Positions 36,101 to 44,058 of a stretch of 64,000 bases of DNA are shown here, one piece after another (position 1 is the stretch's first letter; the number at the start of each line of letters is the position of its first letter). The notes beneath the pieces are model-generated. The model searched no databases, was not told the origin of the DNA, and saw only the letters and a list, made by a program, of their open reading frames with translations. The translations under genes and the position numbers were made by a program. The DNA is taken from assembly GCA_964629615.1 (NCBI GenBank), contig CAZVUD010000001.1, forward strand, positions 62,001 through 126,000, written 5' to 3'. The DNA is from SVTX01 sp964629615. Lineage in GTDB: Bacteria; Bacillota; Clostridia; Oscillospirales; CAG-272.

Positions 36101-36404
36101 GCGCATTATCATGCAGGGATATCTGCGGCTTTAAGACGGGAAGCATCACGATATCCACTCCGTCGCTGTCCATATCGCGCATAACTATATTTGAGACCTG
36201 CCGCGCAAGCTCATTATCACACGACATTGCAAGGCACGCAACGCTCGGAAAATGCAAGGAGCAATACTCTTCAAGCATTCCGAACTTTAATTTTGGTATT
36301 CCGTATGCTTCAAGCTCTCCGCTTGAAGCATACCCGATATCTGACAAAAGCTTCAGCTTTGTGGCTTGAGGCATGCTGTCAATTATATTTTTATATCTAA
36401 GCAT
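33102..36404 (-). CDS. Glycoside hydrolase 3-like protein fused to membrane helices and a degenerate AAA domain
   Basis: This 1,100-residue protein has a clear GH3 layout: an N-terminal barrel-like part (1-300), the C-terminal sandwich domain with YRASAASVALIKNE (about 305-320), IFGDICPSGR (about 470) and YYEREGIPVGCAFGEGMTYS (about 515-530), then a fibronectin III-like domain to about 655. Asp133 in GFMGLD sits where the GH3 nucleophile (usually SDW) would be, but the context is changed. Two membrane helices follow (about 677-722), then an acidic linker and a domain related to the neighbouring AAA ATPases. Its Walker A is replaced by GEGHQSER (about 830), and Walker B is lost. No signal peptide is seen, so both ends should be cytoplasmic. 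Both enzymatic parts may be inactive. Confidence 0.82.
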   Translation of the reverse strand: MLRYKNIIDSMPQATKLKLLSDIGYASSGELEAYGIPKLKFGMLEEYCSLHFPSVACLAMSCDNELARQVSNIVMRDMDSDGVDIVMLPVLKPQISLHDNALSEDGYISAALVHVFAVEAKRANMPYGFMGLDVSREGSKWLDSEPSASDMFDLIYKPYADATAGGCIFTLTRADSVGDEYEKVNDAFASHVSGDKDMALGYSIRTGISEGYTVGYIRKGEICFGGSYEELLRAYERYNTLAHDLEIGKITHGQLEREKEKGLVISSDELDAALDRVLDLLLTIKDMRHKRNIRCDIDASDVAYRASAASVALIKNENDILPISKKRKRVCVIGGYASDSDFGLISAACERIKSKGQYSGYRQGYLIDGDTIDRDMIREAVSLAASSDVVILFADSDIPIYEHGKKRLPIGAEVLADALRPYRNKTVIVLGCGCTSDISFADGYSGLLLAPLNIKEGALAAVDVIFGDICPSGRVVSSMHSDAVSGGKSIGELRREAGLRIGRFTGYKYYEREGIPVGCAFGEGMTYSKFKYLGLTFENGKVRFCVKNSGKHGCDSVFVYISSHSSAVMRPKRVLCGYARIELGTGEEKSVEIDIKADEVYDEKSGRFLLESGKYTISVLPCSRVSEMSCTTVMSGVSILPDTRDESEYFAHVSNIDSHYFKLEEVRNSMKKEIRNKVFGAGALLLAIVLFVFASLSQADTTLVTVVAVILAIAAICMFALDFFDRQKALEAERKAVDAEKAKGFADAKILGEPLIESLFSDDTEDGDIEDDDDMQSDDDCMREIDKSLNIDAVRKDLTSFAASKGIKLSHEMLTDLISAFFSSKMIILRGEGHQSERISQLLCDYFCLDKNGRTCDAGALSQDERDGAVIDMLKRAKSNKNAIHMISFTGIRTEHIDDGIISFAGYARDPEGRSLFEASGEKYRDEEIYIPHNMWMVLCLDPSVRVKDLPDSLVYTSPLLKISFAESLSGGVPSEHIQLSCAQAEYMLETCMRDCALPEEAFKKIDRLEDYLKRTALLKFGNELCVGMEKYSSVCLACGEDTSGALDRTLASRVLPYIAITVSGKNDSSHTENISDVFVGIFGEDGMYACKDLLLAICR

Positions 36405-36407
36405 ATA

Positions 36408-37025
36408 CTATACCGCCCAAAAAGTTATTTGTAAGCTGTCACTCATCGACAGAGACACATATCCTTCTTTTTCGGATATATAGACATAATACGACTTTTC
36501 TTCTTTATCAAGCGCCTTTATCGCGGGATATGCCGCGGCTGCGAGCATTATAAGCACTGCTATTATCGCCAAGACAAAAAGCATAGGAGATCTTACGGTT
36601 TTCTTAGACACATACTTATTTTTGCTTTGCTCATCGTCAGATCCTGAATATATCCACTCAGTCTGCCTCTCATAAGATACCGTTACTCTGCCGTTTTCAC
36701 AGCGATATATGCAACCGTTGGCATACGCGCAAACAACGCTTACATTTACATCCGCGCACCTGTTGGATATCACGATACCTGTGTCAGGAGAAAATCCACC
36801 GCCGACACTTATATGTATATCCCGAAGCTCTATCTCACTTTTGCTTATCACCTTTCTCGATCGGTCAAGCTCGCACACTGATATGGTTACACCGCACACA
36901 GGATAAGGCAGTCGGTTTTCAAGCTTCAGCGCCACGCACTTCTCTCCTTGGAGCTTTGTGACAGCATACTGCTTTACATATACAAATTCTTTATCTTTCT
37001 TTGAAATACTGTATCTGTCACTCAT
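36408..37025 (-). CDS. Small single-helix membrane protein of unknown function
   Basis: This 205-residue protein has a hydrophilic beta-rich N-terminal part (about 1-140; ALKLENRLPYPVCGVTISV resembles an Ig-like strand pattern), a membrane helix (about 147-169) and a short C-terminal tail. I do not recognise the family. Its start overlaps the end of the upstream gene by 8 bases and it ends 3 bases before the GH3-AAA gene, so it belongs to the same unit and is probably translated in coupling. A role as an accessory subunit of the complex is inference. Confidence 0.7.
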   Translation of the reverse strand: MSDRYSISKKDKEFVYVKQYAVTKLQGEKCVALKLENRLPYPVCGVTISVCELDRSRKVISKSEIELRDIHISVGGGFSPDTGIVISNRCADVNVSVVCAYANGCIYRCENGRVTVSYERQTEWIYSGSDDEQSKNKYVSKKTVRSPMLFVLAIIAVLIMLAAAAYPAIKALDKEEKSYYVYISEKEGYVSLSMSDSLQITFWAV

Positions 37026-37740
37026 CTCTGTTGACCACCCGTTTTATCTTTCTTATGTATACACATCCCATAAGGAGTGCTATGATAGCTCCCGCAAGCA
37101 CCGATACCGCAAGCATTGTCTTTCCGCTTATCGCTTTAATTGAGAAGAGCAGCAGGAAGGTCTCTGCACAGCTGCCTATAATATATCCCTCAAAGGCGGT
37201 AACGACAAGTGTAAGTATCATAGATATTAAAAGCCGCTTTTTGTCATATGTGACACGTATATCGCTTGATGAAAACATTCCGTCCACACGTCTCAGCACA
37301 AAGCTGATATATGATGTATCGGGCGGCAAGGACGCCATCTCGGTATATCCGACGCTTCTGATATGCTCGCATACGCCTATAACATCCAAAAGCTTGCCTT
37401 TGCTGTCATACACTATAATATCGTAGCTTATACTGCGAATGTGGGGATCTATCTTGCATTTTATATATTTTCTGCCGTCCTTTTCCATTAGCACATAGCT
37501 ATCCACATACCTTCTGTAGCGAAGCTCGGGAAAATATCTTATCGCCCTGCCGCCGTCAAAGCGGAGCTTTCTGATACCGCGGTCGTAGGTATCACATCCG
37601 AAAAATGTGAGCGACGGCACAAAGCGCCATATCACAGCACCGACAGTATAGACATATAAAAATATGCTCACCGACAATATAAGAAATGTGACGGCATTTG
37701 AAATTATAAGCTCCAAAAGTTCTCTATTCATGCTTATCAC
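37018..37740 (-). CDS. Membrane protein of unknown function, three helices
   Basis: This protein of about 240 residues has one N-terminal helix (about 11-38), a soluble beta-rich middle (40-165) with IKCKIDPHIRSISYDIIVYD, similar in style to the 205-residue neighbour, and two C-terminal helices (about 170-230). Initiation could be the GTG at 37740 or the ATG at 37731; neither has a well placed ribosome site, and a GGAAGGAG lies 15-24 bases upstream. The family is unknown to me. The shared style of the soluble parts hints that this and the next gene are distant relatives. Confidence 0.68.
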   Translation of the reverse strand: MISMNRELLELIISNAVTFLILSVSIFLYVYTVGAVIWRFVPSLTFFGCDTYDRGIRKLRFDGGRAIRYFPELRYRRYVDSYVLMEKDGRKYIKCKIDPHIRSISYDIIVYDSKGKLLDVIGVCEHIRSVGYTEMASLPPDTSYISFVLRRVDGMFSSSDIRVTYDKKRLLISMILTLVVTAFEGYIIGSCAETFLLLFSIKAISGKTMLAVSVLAGAIIALLMGCVYIRKIKRVVNRDE

Positions 37741-37772
37741 AAAACCGCTTAGGTATTCTCCTTCCCCTCAAG

Positions 37773-39269
37773 TTATGTCGCATTATTCAGATTGTAGCTG
37801 TCAAAGAACTCCATGAGCCTTTCGGACGTTATATTGCCCTCTTCCTTTGAAAGCTCCTCAAGCATGCGCTCTGCCGTTACTCTCGCAACATCATCGGAAA
37901 CGTCTACTCCGTAATCCTTCATATACTTCAATGCATTCTCTGTCATGACATCCAGCTTTTTCTCATCGCTCATGCCCTTCAGGTCATTGAGAGAATCCGC
38001 AAGGTCGTCCATAAGCATCTGATATTCCGTGATATTTTTCTTAAGATCATCTATGACAGATGCCACTGCATTGAGTGTCATATTGCGCACTGTCTTTTCT
38101 ATATGTCTCATTCTCGGGTTGTCGTCAAGTATATCGCATATCTTATCTATAAGCTCATTTTCGGATATGATCGCCATTATCTCCTCATAATTTCCGCTCT
38201 GCAAAATACCGCTCTCTGCCGCAAGAACATATATGCGCAAAAGAGTATCCGCATCTCTTACCACAGTCTTTGGCGTTGTGCTCGTGCAGGTATAAAGTAT
38301 CTCAGACAGTAATGGCTCTATGACCTCATTTACACTTGGAAGGATGATGTCCATATACGGCTCACCAACAAGCCACTTCCCCGATGCTCCCGACAACAAG
38401 TCAGCCGAGAGCGACTTTGCTGTCTCGCTCTTTTTTATCTTTTTGGGCAGAGCAAGCAAGTCATCCATTTGATACGGCTCTGCTTCACCTATATTTTTTA
38501 TGACATTTACGCCGGCTATGAGATCGGGAAGCGAATCGCGTGCGGCTCTTATCTCGCGCACGAGGGAAAATCTGTTGTCGTTTAGCGTAGATGATGATAC
38601 CATTCTGTAGGTTACATTGCCGCCCAAGCAATGAAGCATATCGGAGATGCCATCGCTTGAATATTTCTCTATCAAAAAGTCGATATCATCGCCTATTTTA
38701 ACGCTTCCGCTGATCACGGGGTTTTCCTTGACGGTACAGGACAGCTCGTGCGCACAGTTGAGCGTTCCCGTGATCGGTGACATTATAACGGATGAGAGTA
38801 TGACACCAAATACAGCGCCTACGATAGCGCCAAGCACCTTTGAGTCGCGCATATACCACGCTGCAAGCTCACCTTCATGCTCGGATGCTCCGCCGAATTT
38901 TGACATCTTCTTTTTCAGTACGGCAGACAGAATTATGCTAAGGGTGGCATACACAAACGGCAAAACAAAAAGGAAGAGCACGGGCGTTATCGCCGCATCT
39001 ATAAATGCCCACATGACATCCCCTATATTCGCAAGCTGCTTTTCAATTTCTACCATAAAGTCGGTATCTTCAAGAAGCTCATAGATAAGATCGGTTATGG
39101 CATTGGATGCCAAAAAGGATATAAGTGCCGTTATCAAAATGGCACATATAAGCTTTGCCGACCGTATCAACGAATCGTATATTCCGCGACTGTATCCCCG
39201 ACATGCCCCCACAAGGACACACATCAGGGTAAGGATCAGAACAAATGCGGAGATGAGGGTAATGGTCAT
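37773..39269 (-). CDS. CvpA-like membrane protein with a long C-terminal helical region
   Basis: This 498-residue protein starts the nine-gene unit. Residues 1-180 have about four helices with the CvpA-like layout: a first helix leading to GACRGYSRGIYDSLIRSAKL, and GAIVGAVFGVILSSVI before the last helix. The C-terminal 320 residues are soluble and largely helical (DLIAGVNVIKNIGEAE, DDLADSLNDLKGM). CvpA proteins are small and linked to colicin V export and envelope integrity; the extension here is not typical. AAGGAGGAG precedes the ATG. The family call is tentative. Confidence 0.6.
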   Translation of the reverse strand: MTITLISAFVLILTLMCVLVGACRGYSRGIYDSLIRSAKLICAILITALISFLASNAITDLIYELLEDTDFMVEIEKQLANIGDVMWAFIDAAITPVLFLFVLPFVYATLSIILSAVLKKKMSKFGGASEHEGELAAWYMRDSKVLGAIVGAVFGVILSSVIMSPITGTLNCAHELSCTVKENPVISGSVKIGDDIDFLIEKYSSDGISDMLHCLGGNVTYRMVSSSTLNDNRFSLVREIRAARDSLPDLIAGVNVIKNIGEAEPYQMDDLLALPKKIKKSETAKSLSADLLSGASGKWLVGEPYMDIILPSVNEVIEPLLSEILYTCTSTTPKTVVRDADTLLRIYVLAAESGILQSGNYEEIMAIISENELIDKICDILDDNPRMRHIEKTVRNMTLNAVASVIDDLKKNITEYQMLMDDLADSLNDLKGMSDEKKLDVMTENALKYMKDYGVDVSDDVARVTAERMLEELSKEEGNITSERLMEFFDSYNLNNAT

Positions 39270-39342
39270 TTATATACTCCTCCTTACGATGTATTCAACA
39301 TAAAGTAAATATATTTTAAAATGATAAGTTATTATCAACTCG

Positions 39343-39371
39343 ATTATATCACATATTATTAATAAAGTAAA
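39343..39371 (-). promoter_or_regulatory. Promoter of the nine-gene AAA/transglutaminase unit
   Basis: On the minus strand TTTACT (complement of 39366-39371) and TATAAT (complement of 39343-39348) are 17 bp apart, about 74 bases before the first gene. A GATAA...TTATC inverted repeat (39322-39335) lies around the start of transcription and might be an operator. No other clear promoter was noticed inside the unit. Confidence 0.75.
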
Positions 39372-39470
39372 GTTATATTGTATATTTGTTACAAAAGCTA
39401 TACCAAAAATTTACATACTGACAACATTTTCCTTACTTAATATACATTTGATATATCCTGCCGTATGCAC

Positions 39471-39499
39471 TTGACAAAGTCGCTCTTTTGTAGTATGAT
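39471..39499 (+). promoter_or_regulatory. Promoter of the YidC-transferase fusion gene
   Basis: TTGACA (39471-39476) and TATGAT (39494-39499) are 17 bp apart. The leader of about 115 bases contains a small CCGACA...TGTCGG hairpin (39556-39574). Together with the divergent promoter above, this accounts for the 350-base gap between genes. Confidence 0.78.
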
Positions 39500-39619
39500 A
39501 TAAACGGCGTTTTTTGCGCGATGAAAAATCAAATGACCTTTTAAGCAGAATATCACCGACAGCTATTTTGTCGGAGATATCTATGACTGAAATTTAAATA
39601 AAAGGATAGGATACAAAAC

Positions 39620-41719
39620 ATGGATAGCATAATGTATTATATATGTATTCCGTTTGGAATACTTATGAAATGGTGCTGGCAGATAGTAGGCAATTACGGT
39701 GTTGCCATAATACTCTTCACCCTTGCCACAAAGCTCGTGCTTCTCCCCTTCTCTGTATGGATACACAAAAACTCCATAAACATGATAAAGATACAGCCTG
39801 CCGTTAATTTTCTGAAGGCTGATCACTACGGAGATATGGACACCTTCGCAGACGAGCAGTCAAAGCTCTTCAAAAAAGAAAAATATCACCCGATGCTCTC
39901 CCTCATCCCCCTGCTCTTGCAGATACTTCTGCTTTTGGCAGTGGTGGAGATCATATACCACCCTCTGCAATATCTGTTTTCCATCGACACCGAAAGCATA
40001 CGCGCTGTGGGTGCGCACATAGGCTCTGATCTTGCAAGCTCGTCATATCAGCTTGAGATAATTGAGGCGGTGAAAGCAGGTCTGATCACTAAGGATACAG
40101 TTATTGGCGGCGTGTCACAGCAGGCTCTCACAGCGATAGTTGACAATTCCATTGCATTCAATGGCGACCTCTTTGGGCTCAATCTCTCGACAGTTCCCTC
40201 AAGCGTATGGGGAATATATATACTCATGCCCGTAATAGCAGGTCTTTCATCCCTTATAATGTGCATAACTCAGAACCTCTCGAACGTTATACAGCATGAG
40301 CAAGGTGCATTCAGCAAATACGGACTCACGGTAATATCCGTCGGAATATCCCTCTATCTCGGAATAGGTGTTCCCGCAGGTATTGCCATATATTGGACGG
40401 CAAGCAACATCTTCTCCATCATACAGATGTATATCCTCAATTTTGTGATAAACCCCAAAAAATATGTCGACTACGAGCAGCTTGAATTAAGCCGCAAGGC
40501 GCTTGCCGACATAGAAAAGCTTGAGGAGGGCAAAAAGAACGATCCCGATTACAAAAAGAACAAGGCGCGCGAAAAGAAGGACTACAAAAAATTCTTCTCC
40601 ATAGTAAACAAGCACCTTGTGATATACTCCGAAAAGAGCGGATTTTATAAGTATTTTGAAGCTCTTATAGGTGAGCTTCTTAAGCGCTCCAACATAACGG
40701 TCCATTACATCACCAACGACCCAAACGATATCATATTTGAAATAGCAAAGACCGAGCCTCGCATCAAGCCATACTACATCGGACTCAAAAAGATGATACC
40801 GCTCATGATGAAGCTGGAAGCTGACATAGTTGTCATGACAACTCCAGATCTTGACAAGTTCTATATCAAGCGCTCCATAATGAAAAAGGATATAGAATAC
40901 ATCTATGTTCCCCACGATATGATGAGCATACACATGGGATTCCGTGAGGGCGCGCTTGACGCATTCGACACCATATTCTGCGCAGGTCCTCACGTTGAAG
41001 CTGAGGTAAGAACTACCGAAAAGGTATATTCTCTGCCCGAGAAGACCTGCTTCCATTTCGGCTATCCCTTTGCCGACAAGCTGATCGAGGCAGGAGAAAA
41101 GGAACGCCGTGAGCATGTAGAGCGGAGTGTTAAGGAAGTATTGATAGCTCCCTCGTGGCAGGAGGACAATCTTCTTGATTCCTGCATAGACACGCTCATA
41201 GCGCAATTGTATTGCGACAAGTATCACATAACCGTGCGTCCCCACCCCGAATATGTCAAGAGATATCCGAACCGCATGAATGCTATATGCGAAAAATATT
41301 CAAGCATGGTGGGAGAGAAGCTCACATTTGAGCTTGACTTCTCGGCAAACCGCTCTGTCTATTCATCCGATATACTTATCACGGACTGGTCGGGCATTGC
41401 GCTGGAATTTACCTTTGCGACAAAGCGTCCTGCACTCTATATAAACACAAAAATGAAGTGCATGAACGAAAATTGGGAGAAGATAGGCATCACCCCATGT
41501 GAGATATCGCTTCGCGATACCGTGGGAATATCTCTTGATATGGACAAGCTTTCAGAATGCAGAGAAGCACTTGAAAAGCTGCTGTCAAACGGTGAAGAAT
41601 ACGAAAAGATAATCACGGACACGCTTGCTTCTCACCTTTATAACATAGGCTGTGCCGCAGAGCACGGTTCTGAGTACATTCTCAATTCCCTTGTTGCCAA
41701 AAGGAAAGCAAACAAATAA
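39620..41719 (+). CDS. YidC/Oxa1-type insertase fused to a CDP-glycerol glycerophosphotransferase-like domain
   Basis: This is a 699-residue protein. Residues 1-285 are YidC-like: GVAIILFTLATKLVLLPFSVW, a short cytoplasmic hairpin, HPMLSLIPLLLQILLLLAV and GVPAGIAIYWTASNIFSIIQ. After a Lys-rich linker (about 290-325) comes a transferase domain (330-690) with YVPHDMMSIH, the FDTIFCAGPHVEAE segment, FHFGYPFADKL, ITVRPHPEYVKRYP and SDILITDWSGIALEFTF, the pattern of TagB/TagF-type enzymes that add glycerol phosphate to lipid-linked acceptors. The frame is continuous, with no sign of a frameshift. It may polymerise or prime a teichoic acid-like chain at the inner membrane surface; whether the YidC part still inserts proteins is open. 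Confidence 0.88.
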   Translation: MDSIMYYICIPFGILMKWCWQIVGNYGVAIILFTLATKLVLLPFSVWIHKNSINMIKIQPAVNFLKADHYGDMDTFADEQSKLFKKEKYHPMLSLIPLLLQILLLLAVVEIIYHPLQYLFSIDTESIRAVGAHIGSDLASSSYQLEIIEAVKAGLITKDTVIGGVSQQALTAIVDNSIAFNGDLFGLNLSTVPSSVWGIYILMPVIAGLSSLIMCITQNLSNVIQHEQGAFSKYGLTVISVGISLYLGIGVPAGIAIYWTASNIFSIIQMYILNFVINPKKYVDYEQLELSRKALADIEKLEEGKKNDPDYKKNKAREKKDYKKFFSIVNKHLVIYSEKSGFYKYFEALIGELLKRSNITVHYITNDPNDIIFEIAKTEPRIKPYYIGLKKMIPLMMKLEADIVVMTTPDLDKFYIKRSIMKKDIEYIYVPHDMMSIHMGFREGALDAFDTIFCAGPHVEAEVRTTEKVYSLPEKTCFHFGYPFADKLIEAGEKERREHVERSVKEVLIAPSWQEDNLLDSCIDTLIAQLYCDKYHITVRPHPEYVKRYPNRMNAICEKYSSMVGEKLTFELDFSANRSVYSSDILITDWSGIALEFTFATKRPALYINTKMKCMNENWEKIGITPCEISLRDTVGISLDMDKLSECREALEKLLSNGEEYEKIITDTLASHLYNIGCAAEHGSEYILNSLVAKRKANK

Positions 41720-41733
41720 CAGAGATTTTATTA

Positions 41734-41777
41734 ACAGACTGTTTCCGAAATTTGAAAACAGTCTGTCTTTTCTTTTC
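41734..41777 (+). terminator. Terminator after the YidC-transferase fusion
   Basis: An 11-bp stem (ACAGACTGTTT 41734-41744 with AAACAGTCTGT 41756-41766) is followed by the T-rich CTTTTCTTTTC. Confidence 0.88.
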
Positions 41778-41803
41778 AATATTGTAAACAATAAGCTATC
41801 GGC

Positions 41804-41832
41804 TTGACAATGCGGTACAAATATGATACAAT
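41804..41832 (+). promoter_or_regulatory. Promoter of the 75-residue membrane protein gene
   Basis: TTGACA (41804-41809) and TACAAT (41827-41832) are 17 bp apart. Transcription should start near 41839, which rules out an upstream ATG at 41823 as start codon. Confidence 0.82.
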
Positions 41833-41876
41833 ATTATATAACCTATTTTATTATAATGAGAGAAAGGTACATTGAC

Positions 41877-42104
41877 ATGAACTTTTTAGGACAGATAGTT
41901 CCGATAAAGTGCTACCTCGATCCGTCTGCGGCAAGCATACTTGTAACATCCATAACAGGTATTGCCATCGCTGTCGGCGCTACGGTAGTTATTCTGGTAA
42001 GAAAAGCTAAGAAAAAAGTGGCAAAAGCCCTCCACATCGATGAAAACGCAAACAAAGAAGTGGAAGATGACATAGTTATAAACGACACTGACAGTAACAG
42101 CTGA
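41877..42104 (+). CDS. Small single-helix membrane protein of unknown function
   Basis: This is a 75-residue protein with one N-terminal membrane helix (about 17-40, SILVTSITGIAIAVGATVVIL), a Lys-rich stretch just after it and an acidic tail. AGAAAGG lies about 9 bases before the ATG at 41877, and the promoter position excludes earlier starts. I do not recognise the family. It has its own promoter and lies between the YidC fusion and the importer operon. Confidence 0.72.
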   Translation: MNFLGQIVPIKCYLDPSAASILVTSITGIAIAVGATVVILVRKAKKKVAKALHIDENANKEVEDDIVINDTDSNS

Positions 42105-42120
42105 CTATAATACGTTCAAA

Positions 42121-42175
42121 AAACACAAAATACACTCTCTTTTCGAACAGAGAGTATATTTTGCGTGTTTTTTGC
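42121..42175 (+). terminator. Terminator between the small protein and the importer operon
   Basis: An imperfect long stem (ACACAAAATACACTCTCT pairing with AGAGAGTATATTTTGCGTGT apart from a 2-base bulge) ends in a run of six Ts. It lies 16 bases after the small gene and 73 before the importer gene start. No separate promoter for the importer was picked out, so this may also act as an attenuator. Confidence 0.75.
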
Positions 42176-42247
42176 GCCTATTTGATATCTCAGCGTTCAG
42201 AATTACAACAAAAAAATCTTTTTTTGAACATGAAAGGAAAAGAAAAA

Positions 42248-43249
42248 ATGAAAAAAACATTCAGACAGGCGATATGCCTTATGCTCGGTGTAATACTTTC
42301 GCTCGGAAGCTTATGCTTGCTTTCATCATGCGGTAAAAATGATGAAAAGATAATCATTTATACAAGCTCCGAGGATTACATCGTTGAATTCATGCAAAAA
42401 AAGCTGGATGAAAAATTTCCCGAGCTTGACATCGTAATTGAATACAAGCCCACGGGAGATCACGCCGCCATACTCAAGAGCGCAGGCAAGAACGCAGGCT
42501 GTCACATCTCACATGATATCGAATACACATATGCCGAGCAGATCTCGGCAAACGGCACATTTGCCGATCTTAAGGACATAGTTGATTTTGGCGCATATTC
42601 CGACGATGTCGTAAGGAGCACTTATTTTGCCCCTGAGATACGCAACGGCGGTGCAGTTATACTCAACATGGAGGTCATAAGAGAAAAAGGTCTTGATGTT
42701 CCCACATCCTATGAGGATCTTCTTGATCCCCAATACAAGGGACTTATATCCATGCCAAACCCCAAGGCTTCGGGCACAGGCTACATGTTCCTTCTCTCCC
42801 TTATAAACGCGTGGGGCGAGGAAAAGGCATTTGAATATTTTGACAAGCTCTCCGAAAACATCCTCTCCTTTACATCATCAGGCTCAGGTCCTGTAAACGC
42901 GCTCGTCGGCAAGGAGGTCGCAGTTGGTCTCGGAATGACCTATACCGCAGCAAAGAAGATAGCTGACGGCGAGGATCTTAAGATAGTATACTTCAATGAG
43001 GGTTCTCCCTTCTCGCTTTACGGCATGTCCATCATTTCAGGATATGAAACAAATGAAGCCGTGCTTGAGGTATTCAAATATCTCGTCGGCGATCTTAACA
43101 AAGAAAAGAACGAGCTCTTCGGCCCTGAAAAGCTGTATAAGGATCTCGATTTCAAGGTGGAAAATTACCCTGAAAACATAGTATACGCAAATATGGAAAA
43201 TGACACACCCGAGAGAAAAGAACAGATACTCTCAAAATGGAATCACTGA
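42248..43249 (+). CDS. ABC importer substrate-binding lipoprotein (ferric/phosphonate type)
   Basis: Starting at 42248 the protein has about 333 residues with a lipoprotein signal ending in the lipobox LSSC (near residue 24). The mature part is a type II periplasmic-binding fold with KIIIYTSSEDYIVEFMQKK and NPKASGTGYMF, as in AfuA/FbpA iron or PhnS 2-aminoethylphosphonate binding proteins. I chose the ATG after AAAGGA because it yields the lipoprotein signal; an upstream frame adds 29 residues. It heads an operon with ATPase, permease and a nucleotidyltransferase. That last gene favours a phosphonate or phosphocholine-like ligand over iron, but this is inference. Confidence 0.87.
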   Translation: MKKTFRQAICLMLGVILSLGSLCLLSSCGKNDEKIIIYTSSEDYIVEFMQKKLDEKFPELDIVIEYKPTGDHAAILKSAGKNAGCHISHDIEYTYAEQISANGTFADLKDIVDFGAYSDDVVRSTYFAPEIRNGGAVILNMEVIREKGLDVPTSYEDLLDPQYKGLISMPNPKASGTGYMFLLSLINAWGEEKAFEYFDKLSENILSFTSSGSGPVNALVGKEVAVGLGMTYTAAKKIADGEDLKIVYFNEGSPFSLYGMSIISGYETNEAVLEVFKYLVGDLNKEKNELFGPEKLYKDLDFKVENYPENIVYANMENDTPERKEQILSKWNH

Positions 43250-43251
43250 TA

Positions 43252-44058
43252 ATGGAAAATATTAAGCTTAGGATAAAGGATCTTACAAAGACCTATGGTA
43301 AAAGATCCGGTACACTCGCTCTCGATCATGTATCATTTGATGTATATGAAGGAGAGTTCCTCTCAATACTCGGTCCGTCAGGATGCGGCAAGACAACGCT
43401 CTTGCGCATACTTATAGGGCTTTGCGAGGCAAGCGAGGGCTCTGTTGTGCTCGACGGCACCGACATAACAAATTTTCATCCCTCAAAGCGCTCTATGGGC
43501 ATAGTTTTTCAAAACTATGCGCTGTTTGAGAACATGACCGTAAAGGAAAACATAACCTATGCCGCCAACATCAAGGCAAAAAAGGACAAAAGCGCCACAT
43601 CGGCTGAAATATCCGAAAGAGCCGATACGATGATGCAGATGCTGGGCATTCTTGAGCATGCAAACAAATATCCCTCTGCCCTCTCGGGCGGTCAAATGCA
43701 GAGAGTTGCCATTGCGCGCACTCTGATACACAATCCAAAGATCATGCTGTTTGACGAGCCTATGAGCGCGCTTGATGTGGCAACGCGCCTCCAACTCAGA
43801 GATCTCATAAAGCAGATACAGCGCGATTTTAAAACCACCATGATATATATAACTCACGACCAAGAGGAAGCCTTTGCAATATCAGACCGCATAATCGTGA
43901 TGGACAATGCAAGAATAGCTCAGATAGACACTCCGAAAAACATAATAAAGCATCCTTCATGCGATTATGTAAAGAGCTTTGTCGTAGACAATCTGAAAAA
44001 GAAGATATCCTCTCTTGAGCAGTTCATATCATGCGAAGAGGACTCTGATAATGAATAA
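43252..44058 (+). CDS. ABC importer ATP-binding protein
   Basis: This ATPase of about 268 residues has Walker A GPSGCGKT, the signature LSGGQMQRVA and Walker B IMLFDEP followed by the D-loop SALD and the H-loop THDQEEA. It belongs to the polyamine/iron/phosphonate (PotA/FbpC) branch but lacks the long C-terminal TOBE domain. I prefer the ATG at 43252, two bases after the preceding stop, over 43237; both have weak ribosome sites, suggesting translational coupling. It energises the permease encoded next. Confidence 0.93.
   Translation: MENIKLRIKDLTKTYGKRSGTLALDHVSFDVYEGEFLSILGPSGCGKTTLLRILIGLCEASEGSVVLDGTDITNFHPSKRSMGIVFQNYALFENMTVKENITYAANIKAKKDKSATSAEISERADTMMQMLGILEHANKYPSALSGGQMQRVAIARTLIHNPKIMLFDEPMSALDVATRLQLRDLIKQIQRDFKTTMIYITHDQEEAFAISDRIIVMDNARIAQIDTPKNIIKHPSCDYVKSFVVDNLKKKISSLEQFISCEEDSDNE

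Noticed and set aside
20496..39269. tRNA-Thr next to the nine-gene unit as an integration site for a genomic island
   Set aside because: The unit lies on the 5' side of the tRNA, whereas integration normally uses the 3' end. No integrase and no repeat of the tRNA 3' end were found.
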